From the NCBI GenBank assembly GCA_037903475.1, contig JBAJFG010000002.1, forward strand, positions 3,534,001-3,598,000: a stretch of DNA of 64,000 nucleotides, in the 5' to 3' direction. Positions 1 to 10,286 of this stretch are shown piece after piece. How positions within the stretch are numbered: the first letter of the stretch is position 1; each line of letters begins with the position of its first letter. The notes beneath the pieces were generated by a model, which did no database searches, had not been told where the DNA came from, and worked only from the letters and a program-made list of their open reading frames with translations. The position numbers were made by a program, and so were the translations under genes. This DNA is from Ancylostoma caninum. Lineage: Eukaryota > Nematoda > Chromadorea > Rhabditida > Ancylostomatidae.

Positions 1-300
1 GCGGCCGCCAATGTTGGCGACCCCTCACAATCGATACGCACCGGCGCCGCAGTCGCCAACATTGGCGGCCGCCGATCGTCAATGTTGGCGATCAATCGAT
101 ACGCACCGACGTCACAGTCGCCAACATTGGCGGCCGCCGATGTTGGCGATCGCCAGTCGCCGGCGACGGCGGCCGCCGCCGCCTCCGCGCCGCCCACAAT
201 CAATGCGTATTGGCCTCACAGTCGCCGGCGACGCAAGGTGCTACAGTCCTCGAGGACTATAGCGGCAGTGTCAAGGGCTTCACTGCTGCTTTGCGATAAG
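1..300. repeat. GC-rich degenerate tandem repeat
   Basis: The stretch is built from shuffled copies of short blocks such as GCCAACATTGGCGGCCGCCGA, CAATGTTGGCGAT and ATCGATACGCACCG, partly in inverted orientation. Open frames of 83 and 102 codons across it are made of the repeat (Arg/Pro/Ala-rich) and are not genes. The array starts at or before the window edge. Confidence 0.7.
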
Positions 301-309
301 GATGGTGAG

Positions 310-767
310 CACTATTCAACTTTACTGACCCCAAAATCTTCAAAAAAAATTTTTGGCCGAAACTTCTCCTGGGGGGGGGGGGTTATTTGAGGTGTTGAAC
401 ACGAATATCGTATCTGTTTTGTACCGTAACCCCATTTTTGTAGGGTTACAGTAGGGTAAGAAAAAAAATTTGAGCGAATTCCGTGAGGATTTACCTTTAC
501 CCTGCCGTAACCCTACAAAAATGGGGTTACAGTACAAAATGGATACGATATCCGTGTTCAGCACCTCAAATAACCCCCTGTGCAAAATTTGAGCGAATTC
601 CGTGAGGTACCGTATTTACCCTTACCCTACCGTAACCCTACAAAAATGGAGGTTACGGTACAAAACGGATACGATATTCGTGTTCAGCACCTCAAATAAC
701 CCCCCTAGGCGAAGTTTCGGCCAAAAATTTTTTTTGAAGAACTTGGGGCCATTAAAGTTGAATAGTG
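310..767. mobile_element. Foldback (long inverted repeat) element with CACTA ends
   Basis: The left arm begins CACTATTCAACTTTA and runs through a CTTCAAAAAAAATTTTTGGCCGA block; the right arm is its near-perfect reverse complement, ending TAAAGTTGAATAGTG. The arms enclose a further inverted pair built on a CCGTAACCC..TAGGGTTACGG block. No coding capacity. CACTA/TAGTG termini recall the CACTA superfamily, but I see no convincing 3 bp target duplication, so the class is not established. The ORFs inside are repeat shadows. Confidence 0.7.
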
Positions 768-1316
768 CCGGGTGTGGTGCAGACCTTTTCAAGCAGATTT
801 AATTTCTTATTTCTACAAAAAAAGTGTTTCTGGGCCAGAGGTATGGCCACTCTTTAAACTGTGATACATATATTTTAATTCCAAGGAATTGGGAAGTGAC
901 TTAGTGAGCCAGGGTACACGCATAGAGGGTCTCTGCTAAACTGCCGTCAAGTAAGTAATGTTGATGTCAACAGTGATCGACGTACACACATTTTCCAGAC
1001 ATACGTTAAGTTTGTTGCAAGGAACCAAATTAGTGCTGTAATCACACCGACAGATTCTTTCGTAAGGTGTTGATGATACCACAAATGATAGATTTCGTCC
1101 TTTGTGAATAATTTTTTTTTCTTGAAAAAAGAATCAGCCAAATGAGGTTTCAATTTATTTCTATTTTACATGAGTACCTATAACTAATGTAGGAATTTAA
1201 ACTGCGTAGCACTATCCTGAAAGAAGTTATGCACGAAAACCATCTGTTGCAATACTTAGTCCTCGACTGTATCTATCATGACTGTTGTGATCTACACAAA
1301 ACTTAAATTGTTGTAG
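768..1316. other. No gene identified; presumed intron or upstream flank of the WDR82-like gene
   Basis: This stretch should hold, or be an intron of, the 5' part of the WDR82-like gene. I searched it for the missing N-terminal WD-repeat exons and did not recognise them. A short open segment with exon-like borders at about 993-1055 does not resemble the family. Confidence 0.4.
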
Positions 1317-2629
1317 ATACCATCCGTTATTTATCTCTTCATGACAACAAATACATCAGATACTTTCCTGGACACACAAAAAAGTAGGTTTTTGAGACAA
1401 TAATCCGCACAATCTTAATGCTCGATTGGATATAGTTTTGAAATATGATGCTTTTTCTAGAGTTATGTGCTTGAGCATGAATCCTACTGACGACACTTTC
1501 CTTTCTGGATCCTTGGATAAAACTATCCGGCTTTGGGATTTACGTTCCCAAAATTGCCAGGTAGTTTTCATAATTTTGTTCCGTTTGAACTTGTAGCTTG
1601 CATAGGGTTGATTTCATTAAATTGTCGTTCACACTGTATCTTGTGTTTCAGGGTTTGATGCAAGTGAATGGAAAGGCCATCGCCGCTTTCGATCCCGAGG
1701 GCTTAATTTTTGCGGCTGGTATCAATAACGAACAAGTGAAACTGTATGACTTGCGGTCTTTCGATAAGGTTCGTCTTGTCATCGGCCTCCTCTCTCACTT
1801 TTCTTCCATTACTTCGCTAAAGTGTTTTGTGCATTGCTATTTTGGAATTGCATTTTAGGGTCCGTTCACCACTTTTAAATTGGAGGCGGAGCGTTCATGC
1901 GAATGGACCGGCATGACATTTTCGCCCTGTGGCAAATACATCATGATCAATACAAATGGGACAGTCATAAGGTGAAAAAACCGAATCACTACATCTCGGT
2001 ATTTCAGCGGATGCGCTTTTTAAACCCTATTGGCGCGACGTCTCTCACTTCATAATTTTGCACTCCATTCTGTCTATTCTAACGTTCCCTGTTTCAGGCT
2101 GATCGATGCTTTCACTGGAGCTTTGAAAACCACGTTCGAAGGGCACAGAAATGACCAGGTTGTGTTCCGTCCTCTTTCTAATACTGCGATACAATTTGTA
2201 AATATGTGATTCAGCAAGAAGCTCTGGAAGCTTCATTTTCACCTGATTCACAATTTGTCTTCTGCGGATCTTCTGACCGCTGTATCCATGCGTGGTGCAC
2301 AGAAACTGGTTTGTGATACAATTAGAACTGAGACCCACTGCCGTCGAGAAAAATTTCAATTCAAGGTAAAAGGGTAGCCACGTTTGAAACCGAGCATGAT
2401 AGTCATCTCCGAATCGTATCATGGAATCCAAAACACTTCATGGTAGCTTCAGCTTGCACCAAATTGGTAGGTTGCCTCAACAAACTTTACTTCTCCAGTT
2501 TTGACCTATTCTAAGTAGGAATAATGGCGAAGCGAACATCTATACGTTAAAGTCGTATTACTGTTCCCTCACGTGGACCTTGTTTTATAGTGCTTTTGGA
2601 TTCCCGGTGACGACGTGGTGGAGAACTAG
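1317..2629 (+). CDS. WDR82/Swd2-like WD-repeat protein (C-terminal 229 residues, 8 exons)
   Basis: Exons read as 1317-1383, 1461-1560, 1652-1768, 1859-1971, 2098-2158, 2215-2308, 2366-2466 and 2591-2629 (stop TAG). All junctions are GT..AG, the phases agree across all seven introns, and acceptors are nematode-like (GTTTCAG, ATTTTAG). Diagnostic segments in family order are [88 protein letters not shown] and the terminal FWIP. Known role: Swd2/WDR82 is a seven-bladed propeller of SET1/COMPASS, recruiting H3K4 methylation to transcribing Pol II, and of PP1-containing termination complexes. About 85 N-terminal residues of the roughly 313-residue family length are missing, probably upstream of the window behind a long intron. 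The final exon is only 12 codons. Family assignment is very secure; which paralogue is not known. Confidence 0.92.
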
Positions 2630-2759
2630 GAGCAGCTATGCTGGAAACGTGTACAGTTATTTATCTTTCGATCATGTTGGAACAGCGGCTGAAGAACTCA
2701 TTGCGGTGTCACCAACCGTGAAGATCCTCATTTCATGTTCAAAGTTTTGTCTAATCATG

Positions 2760-2765
2760 AATAAA
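2760..2765 (+). terminator. Poly(A) signal of the WDR82-like gene
   Basis: AATAAA lies about 130 nt after the TAG stop. The first copy of the 1 kb interspersed repeat starts 12 bp further on, so the 3' end of the transcript abuts the repeat. Confidence 0.6.
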
Positions 2766-2777
2766 ATTATATGTATA

Positions 2778-3679
2778 CTAGCTGCCGTACCCGGCTTCGC
2801 TCGGGTGTTTTATTACCTTGGCTACATCATACTGCTGAGGCCAATTACTATCATCGACAAATTCATTAAAATCTCCATAATTCTGGTGATCAGCATGTTA
2901 GCGAAGCCCAGGTGACGTTTTCCATCGACTTGTGGGCGAAAAGTTAGCAAAGCTATTTCGGTGACATTGAATCGACGTATTCGTACAAAGTGGTTGTCAT
3001 ATTCATACTCAGCATATCGAGGTACCCCAGGAGAGATGTCTTCACCGCTTCATTGGGCGGAAGAGCCAAAAATCAATAAAATCGAAAAACCGATATTTCA
3101 TGCAAAATGTTTGTCATATTCCTATTCAGCGTATTGAAAAACCCAAGAAAACATGTCTTTGTCCGTCCCCGAGCAAAAATGGGGAAAAATCGATAAAATC
3201 AATAAATCAATATTTCGTGCAAAATGGTTGTCGTATTCGTGTTCAGCGCATTGAGGTACCCCCCAGTAGACATGCCTTTACCACCCCATGATCAAGAATA
3301 GCGAAAAATCAATAAATCGATGAAATGGCGCGAAATGGTTGTCATATTCGTGTTCAGCGCATTGAGGTACCCCAGTAGGCATGTTCTCGCTAGTCCCTGG
3401 TCAAGAAGGGCGAAAAATCAATAAAATCAATAAATCGATAAATTGGCGTAAAATGGTTGTCATATTCGTGTTCAGCGCATTGAGCTACCCCAGTAGGCAT
3501 GTTCTCGCTGGTCCCTGGTCAAGAAGAACGAAAAATCAATAAAGTCGATATAATCGATAAACCAATCGATAATCCCGGGTGCAAAGTAGCCTATAATCTC
3601 CGCCGGCCAGTGGGGAGTCTACCTTCAAAATTTGGTCCCGATCGGTTCATTCTCCGCGATTTCTATTCGGAACACACAA

Positions 3680-3710
<31 letters not shown>

Positions 3711-3750
3711 AACACACACACAAACAAACTTTCACTTTTATATATACAGA
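2778..3750 (+). repeat. Interspersed ~1 kb repeat family, copy 1
   Basis: Starts CTAGCTGCCGTACCCGGCTT and contains four to five tandem sub-repeats of about 110 bp (core TTGTCATATTCGTGTTCAGC, ..GAGGTACCCCAGTAGGCATG.., ..CGAAAAATCAATAAAATC). It then has CGGTTCATTCTCCGCGATTT, a CACACAAA microsatellite and the tail AACTTTCACTTTTATATATA. Copy 2 has the same start, order and tail. The head and tail resemble widespread invertebrate interspersed repeats, but I cannot assign the class without a library search. No protein is encoded. Confidence 0.8.
3672..3726. repeat. (CA)n/(CACACAAA)n microsatellite in repeat copy 1
   Basis: Imperfect CACACAAA array near the 3' end of the repeat. The Thr/His-rich frames over it are artefacts. 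Confidence 0.85.
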
Positions 3751-3874
3751 TGATGCACTGTCTTCTAAAGGAAGTGTAGGGGGGGGGGGGTGTCAGCCGG
3801 GAGAGGTTCAAGCTGTATGTATGGAGTACGTATGTGCTCTTGTTTCTTAACATCCTACTTAGTATTATATAATA

Positions 3875-4861
3875 CTAGCTGCCGTACCCGGCTTCGCTCG
3901 GGTGTTTTATTACCTTGGCTACATCATACTGCTGAGGTCAATAACTATCATCGACAGATTCATTAAAACCTCCATAATTTTGGTGATTAGCATGTTAGCG
4001 AAGCCCAGGCGACGTTTTCCATCGACTTGTGGGCGAAAAGTTAGCAAAGCTATTTCGGTGACATTGAATCGACGTATTCGTACAAAATGGTTGTCATATT
4101 CATACTCAGCATATCGAGGAACCCCAGGAGAGATGTCTTCACCACTTCACTGGGCAGAAGAGCCAAAAATCAATAAAATCGAAAAACCGATATTTCATGC
4201 AAAATGTTTGTCATATTCCTATTCAGCGCATTGAGAAACCCAAGAAGACATGTCTTTGTCCGTCCCCGAGCGAAAATGGGGAAAAATCGACAAAATCAAT
4301 AAATCAATATTTCGTGCAAAATGGTTGTCATTCTTATTCAGCGTATTGAGGTACCCCAGCAGACATGTCTTTACCACCCCATGATCAAGAAGAGCGAAAA
4401 ATCAATAAAATCAATAAATCGATAAATTGGCGCGAAATGGTTGTCATGTTCGTGTTCAGCGCATTGAGATACCCCAGTAGGCATGTTCTCGCTAGTCTCT
4501 GGTCAAGAAGAGCGAAAAAATCAATAAAATCAATAAATCGATAAATTGGCGCGAAATGGTTGTCATGTTCGTGTTCAGCGCATTGAGATACCCCAGTATG
4601 CATGTTCTCGCTAGTACCTGGTCAAGAAGAGCGAAAAATCAATAAAATCGATATAATCGATAAATCAATCAATAATCCCAGGTGCAAAGTAGCCTATAAC
4701 CTCCGCCGGCCAGTGGAGAGTCTACCTGCAAAATTTGATCCCGATCGGTTCATCCTCCGCGATTTCTATTCGGAACACACAAACACACACACAAACACAC
4801 ACACAAACAAACACACACACAAACACACACACAAACAAACTTTCACTTTTATATATACAGA
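3875..4861 (+). repeat. Interspersed ~1 kb repeat family, copy 2
   Basis: Direct repeat of copy 1 in the same orientation, about 125 bp downstream, with the same head, the same 110 bp sub-repeats, a CACACAAA microsatellite (about 4776-4842) and the tail TTTCACTTTTATATATACAG. It differs from copy 1 by point changes and by sub-repeat arrangement, so either two insertions of one family or an old tandem duplication. Confidence 0.8.
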
Positions 4862-4951
4862 TACTGCAACGCTTGATGTTTTCTCGTTGCCACAGTCGAC
4901 GCAAGGTTTTAGTCTATAAAGAGACACTTTTTCACTAGGACGGGGAGGTGG

Positions 4952-5932
4952 TATACTTCGGACCGAATAACGTATTCGAATAAAAAAAAATTCGAATAAA
5001 CATTCAAATTCGAACAGTTCGGAATTCGACTATTCGGAAAAGGCCCACTTTCGAATATATTCGAAGTTAGACTATTCGAAAAAGTCCATTTTCGAATTTG
5101 TCCGAAGTTCGATTCGATTTTGTAATCGAATAATTTTGAATAATCGAGGGAATTATGTGTCCGCAAAAATTTTCTCTCCTAGATTCCAGACTTTGCACAG
5201 TAATATAGAGTAGTCCGCAATGAACGAATGACCAGCGTTGTTTTCGATTTTTTCAGGCTCCGTGTTTTTTTTTTCTGTACATAGAGTGGACATTGAATAC
5301 ATAGAAGTATGTACTTTTCAAAAATCTATCAATTAGCGCTTCTTTTCCTGCCAACCGTTCATGTCACTATTGAAACGAAACAGTTGGACACATCTTCAAG
5401 AACATCTTTCCGCCATACTTTCCTAGATGAACCTTCAACTGCATACGAGATTGTAATGCAATCACCATGATCCAAAGCTCGTATCTTCTTACCCTAACCA
5501 CCAATTACTGTCCGAGTAGGTCCGTCTCTCCTTCGTTTTCACTTTTTTCACACTACTAGAAGCTTCACCTTGAAGGAAACAAAGAAAAACAACAACCTCA
5601 CCTTATGAGGATTTGCTGTGATTTTATACTTTGCGTAGAATAAGAAGAGCACAAGCAGTCCTCTAGGGAGGTAATGGTTGAAGTCGGTCTCACTTGCTGA
5701 ACGTCTATAGCTGTAAATTAAAGAAATCTTCACAGCCATAAAATAAAATTCTCAGTTTTTGCAAGTTATACCAATTCCAAAGTAGTCAAATTGCGCAAAC
5801 AAACGAATTAATTCGAAAGGAATTCTGAATTTATTCCAATATTCGGAGTTTGAACAACCGAATAAATTCGAAATTCGATTATTCAAAAAAGACTCGATTA
5901 TTCGAAAAAAAATTCGAATATTTCGAAGTATA
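4952..5932. mobile_element. Non-autonomous DNA element, TATACTT/TTCGAATA family, copy 1 (981 bp)
   Basis: Perfect 9 bp terminal inverted repeats (TATACTTCG at 4952-4960, CGAAGTATA at 5924-5932) are flanked by a perfect 8 bp direct repeat GGAGGTGG (4944-4951 and 5933-5940). Inside each end are 100-190 bp of degenerate arrays of the self-complementary motif TTCGAATA, in opposite orientation. The centre (about 5150-5790) has no recognisable transposase. An 8 bp duplication is compatible with hAT, P or Merlin superfamilies; the termini do not settle which. A second copy with the same ends lies at 52000-54657. Confidence 0.85.
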
Positions 5933-5940
5933 GGAGGTGG

Positions 5941-6403
5941 TGTTTTTTTTCTCGTGCGCGATCATTTCTGTGTACTGTGGTAAAGATACCTTACGCTCGG
6001 CATGGTGCTAGTTATGTTGATATCGTTGGGTCATGAGTTGATGCGTGTGTCAATACTGTGGAGGGCTGCAGCTCGTGCAGCTCCGCCTACTGCAGTTGGG
6101 CCACGCCCACCTCATTCTGCCTGCTACCTGCTCAAACACTTAGGAGATCAGCCGCCTTCCTAAATCTGACGGACCGCGAAAGGGATGAAAATTGGTCAGC
6201 AACAGGGTGCGGCGGTCAGCTCCTGTTTGAAGGCAGACCAGGCTCGCTCCACTTTCTGACGAGCCAAGCACCCAGCCTTTCTTTGCAGGTTTTTCGTTTT
6301 GACAATTGCTTGTCATGCACCTGACATCGTCAATCATAAGCAGATTTATTTATTTGCTTCAAACGCACATTTCAACGAAAAAAAATGGTATAATTACGGG
6401 AAA
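5941..6403. other. Intergenic, nothing recognised
   Basis: No recognisable gene or repeat boundary. Opposing frames of 88 and 65 codons overlap and have no family features. Confidence 0.4.
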
Positions 6404-6701
6404 ACTCGGAACCTCAAAAACAAGCTGCCTGCCTACCTTTGCCCCAAGACAAACAGGTATGGCGTCATTATGCCAAAAACAGGTTGTTAGCAACCTTCTC
6501 TGCCGACAACTTGTCGGGAGAGAAGGTTGCTAACAACCTGTTTTTGGCATAATGACCAGGACAAGTTGTCGGCAAGTTCCCAATAAAACAACTTGTCAGC
6601 GAGCCTTCGGCTCAACAAGTTGTTAACAACCTTTTTCTGGCATAATGACTGTTTGTCTTGGGGCAAAGGTAGGCAGGCAGCTTGTTCTTGGGGTTCCGAG
6701 T
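6404..6701. mobile_element. Foldback element with a perfect 38 bp central hairpin
   Basis: The outer arms are inverted: ACTCGGAACC..CAAGCTGCCTGCCTACCTTT..GCCCCAAGACAAACAG on the left, and its reverse complement ending GGTTCCGAGT at 6701 on the right. Off-centre is a second hairpin whose arms at 6464-6501 and 6519-6556 are perfectly complementary over 38 bp, with a 17 nt loop that can itself pair (CCGACAA/TTGTCGG). Non-coding. Confidence 0.8.
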
Positions 6702-7450
6702 TCAGGTTCCCTTACCAGCATGACATACGATCGTGACATACGACCACGACAAGTTCGTTGAAAAAAGGCGAAAGCAAGTTGTCTACTAGGTTTTGGACCG
6801 ACAACTTGACGACAAAAAGAGGGAAAAACAAGTCCACAAGCTAGTTTCAGATGCAGATCAGAATCTCGTTCGCCAAATGTCTATCAACAAGTTGTTTTTG
6901 AGGTTCTGAAGAAAATTCACAAACGCGAAAACAAAAGGAATGAATCCCTCTTAATATCCAGGAGGAATGAAAAGAAAAATGAAACGTGGCAATATTGAGC
7001 CTCCAAAAGGTGATTTGTCTGTAACTCTACATACTATAGTCAGCGGAGGAGCTCGGGAACGGTCCTGGGTGGATTTTAGGTTTTCCGTTTATCCAGGGTA
7101 GATGAGTCCTCGAGGCGAAGCCCGACAGACTTCACAATCACTACGTGTAACCGTGACATCACTGAGTAACACAAATTAATCGCATAGGATCAACTATTTT
7201 TTGCTTTCCTGTTTATAAATCTTCATCGTCATATCCAGTTTCCACTGGGTGCAAGCTCCCTTCCTCCCTTAGTCGTTCAGGCGTTGCCCGCGAGGTGCTG
7301 AAAAGTGTAGATAAAGGAAAACTTTAAAAAGCGAACGGAAGAGTAAAGGAGAACTCAGTGCATGAAAGAATTATGGCAAAAGAAAATTTCACCTACATTG
7401 TTGGCAGCCCACTCCAAGGTGCCAGTTGAGGTGTGGTCCCCCTTCAGAGT

Positions 7451-7562
7451 GAGGAGCGTTATACCTGGAGTGGGCGGTGGTCACGGGCCTTGCGATTGGC
7501 GGATTGGAAGAATTGACGAGCCGTAGAGGTTGGCTGCGCCCCCTTTCCAGGTATAACGCTCC
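7451..7562. repeat. Inverted repeat around a ~80 bp spacer
   Basis: GGAGCGTTATACCTGG at about 7451-7466 and its exact reverse complement CCAGGTATAACGCTCC at about 7547-7562. No target duplication seen; may be the ends of a small MITE. Confidence 0.55.
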
Positions 7563-8759
7563 ACACCCATCCCTTCACTTTTGCGTTGGTCTTCTCAGTG
7601 TGGACAACTTTTGTTCCAGCTTCTTCTGTCCCGGGCTGCTTTCATCCAGTTTGTCAGCTTTTTTGTTCAAACGACCGGAAAAGTTATCGGACCAGAACAT
7701 GAGGGGTCGGATCAGTGGTGCTCCCAGGTATTGAAATATGCAACGAGGTGATTAGTTGGTATAAGAAAGAAACAGAGAAGGCAAGGAATTATACATAATC
7801 GTTGTCTATTATTTATTTATCCATAATAATGAATAGCAGGCGTCAATCGAGAATGGGAAATGTAAAGATATTTAGTGGAAATTGTGTAGACATAAACGAA
7901 AATGACTTGGACGTAGTATGAGTAAAGATGCTTATATTGACGAGTTTTTTGGTCTTTGTGTAGTAATAATTGTATTATTTTCGCTAATGAATCTTGAAAT
8001 GTTAGAATGCTTTATTCATTGATTGACAAGGAAGAAAATTGTCGTGTTAGTAATGTTGATTTTAAGAATTTAATGTTAAGGGTAAGTAACTAATGGGTTT
8101 TAGAAAAGGAAAGTATGTGAGAAAGTTCTATGAAAGTCATGAAGAATGTGAAACTGTTCGTTATTTATATCACGACGTTGACCAGATGCTAATGAAGGAT
8201 AAAGGAGAAAGAGAGAAAAAAAAAACTTGAATTTATTTGAAGGTATCAACGTATTGGTGGTAAATGACTAAGGGGAAAGGAGAGTTAAACGCCGTTCAGT
8301 GAAAAGGTTGGTCGTAAAGGACTAGGAGAAAGAGTTAAATGCCGTACGTTGACGGTACCGACCAGTTAGCCGCTAAGTAAGGGGACATGAAGACCGCCGT
8401 TTCACGTTGTCGACCAGTTGGTTGCCAAAGTGAAACAAAATGAAATGTGATGATAGCACCAGCCTAATGATTTAAATGACTTAGAAGTAGAGTATTTATA
8501 TTGGTGCATTTTTGTGTGATGAAATAGATGCTGCCAATGGTGAAGGAAGAAGAGAAATTTCGCCGAACAACCGCGAAAAACGATGAGTTATTCCATATTT
8601 TGTGGTTTGAAGTTCTATAAATCAAACAAAGGAGGAAAATGGAGGGAGAGAAATGGAAAATATAGCGATACGTTAAGAAAAGTACAGGTTAATCGTGTTT
8701 TGACAGACATATTGAATAAGTTAAGCTCTATAACAGGTACAGTGGATATATGGAGACGG
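7563..8759. other. AT-rich intergenic, nothing recognised
   Basis: No ORF with family features, splice-supported exon chain or clear repeat boundary. The 8583-8882 frame runs into the hAT-like half element and is not a gene. Confidence 0.4.
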
Positions 8760-8883
8760 CAGTGGCGGACGCAGAAAGTGGGCGGGAGGGGTTACGTGGG
8801 AAAAAAAGTGGGGTCTCCGCCGCTTTGGGGAACAAGATGGAAAATAAAATTAATAAAAAATATTAATTCTAATAATAAATAAT
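8760..8883 (+). mobile_element. hAT-like MITE, half element (left end only)
   Basis: Begins CAGTGGCGGACGCAGAAAGT, the same terminus as the complete MITE at 52887-53170, and follows it as far as the internal AT-rich AATAATAAATAAT, where it stops with no right terminus. It is nevertheless flanked by a 7 bp direct repeat GAGACGG (8753-8759 and 8884-8890). Confidence 0.7.
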
Positions 8884-9269
8884 GAGACGGGTTTCCCTCG
8901 TAAGTCATACCGGGTGAGCATCGAGGAGCTGCTGTTTCTTCGCCCACATGGGAAGCACTTTTTAAATAATATTGCAAGTGAGGGTGGAAGCTTGGTCCTG
9001 TACGCGAACAACGCACAGCAGCGCCAGTGGATTCCGTGTGCGTAATCCCTTCCAAAACAGTCAAATCAGACTCGCACGAAAAGAGGGTTCTTCCATGTTA
9101 TCGGTGGAGCCACAAGCAATGCTTTACTAAGAGTTCCTGAGCAGTCGCACTACCCAACTCCAGAAGTTGGCAAGTGCCATCCATGAAAAACCAATGCTTA
9201 CGCGCACTTTGCAAACGCATTTCATGAGAAGACTCAGAATCTCGGTTACCTCTAGGAATTTGCTACATT

Positions 9270-9764
9270 TTGCGAAGGTTAATGGTTAACACAGAAATCA
9301 TTTCCCCCATGCATCTCGTTCCTGTGCCTATCAAGTGGTGATGTTAAGCTCATTCGCCTCTTGCTCGCTAAATGTTACTTGATGCGCACGTTGAGCACTC
9401 TGCCAGTTTCCCCAATGTAGAGCGCATGACATTCCAAACATTCAATTTGATACACTACCCCCACCTTTGAACAATCGCCTGCTTTTCCGTACGGGCATAT
9501 CACACAGTGTTCTGTTGTGCATTCTATATCGTACAGACGGTTGCGGACCAACTGCTTTCTGAGATCATCGTTAGGGATGCTCACTAACAAGACATCATCT
9601 CGAGCAAGACACTGTCGAATAGCCGCACTAAATTTGTCCGAAATGAAAGGCAGGAAGAGAGGGATTTTGTGTTGGCGTTGGAAATGGTCACTGATCTCAA
9701 CGGATGGCTTAGGCCTGCGTTGAGACATTGAATAACCATTGTTGCTGGCTATATGGGCAGCCAC
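9270..9764 (-). pseudogene. Penelope-like element remnant: GIY-YIG endonuclease domain
   Basis: The minus-strand frame carries a Cys-rich knuckle (CTTEHCVICPYGKAGDC) followed by GVVYQIECLECHALYIGETG, which is the Cys motif plus GIY-YIG signature of the Penelope-like element (PLE) endonuclease. After ..NVRIK an in-frame TAA interrupts the domain; the same frame then continues HLASKRRMSLTSPLDRHRNE..HGGNDF, the expected continuation, so this is a nonsense mutation in a decayed copy. Upstream (above 9764) the frame is lost in a G-run and no reverse transcriptase remains. In PLEs this domain sits C-terminal to a telomerase-like RT and nicks target DNA. Only an inactive 3' fragment is present. Confidence 0.8.
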
Positions 9765-10102
9765 CTTTCAACCCCTCCCCCCCCCCCCTCCCGTATTCGC
9801 ACACAAATTTCAAATAAGATGAGAAATGAAAATTAAAATGCAGACGCTACTCGACTTCAAATTCAATCGTTATGGGAGTAGTAAGAGTAGCCACCGCGTA
9901 CACCGTCAAGGGTTCGATCCCCTCTCTATCCAGAATTTTTGCAAAAAGTTGAAATGTGCGCGGTTAGCGAATATCGCTCTGAAAGCGTGAGTTTAGACCC
10001 ACGCAAGCGATTTACTTCAAATTTGTCATGAAAAATATCGATATAGGTCATCTACATAGTCAAGGTTCGATCCCCTCTGAGGCTAAAACTTTTGCACGAC
10101 AT

Positions 10103-10175
10103 CAAATAATGTGCGTTTGTAGTGGGCTCGAGTTAATATCAAATAATGTGCGTTTGTAGTGGGCTCGAGTTAATC
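10103..10175. repeat. Tandem duplication of ~37 bp
   Basis: Two adjacent near-identical copies of ATCAAATAATGTGCGTTTGT followed by AGTGGGCTCGAGTTAAT. Confidence 0.8.
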
Positions 10176-10286
10176 AAAAGTAGTGCACGAAAGGACACTT
10201 TATCGAGCTGCAGAACTGAGTAAGAGGAGCACAGTACGAACGTGCAAAAACGTCCACCTAAAATTTTGGCTCACTCAAGATATGTA

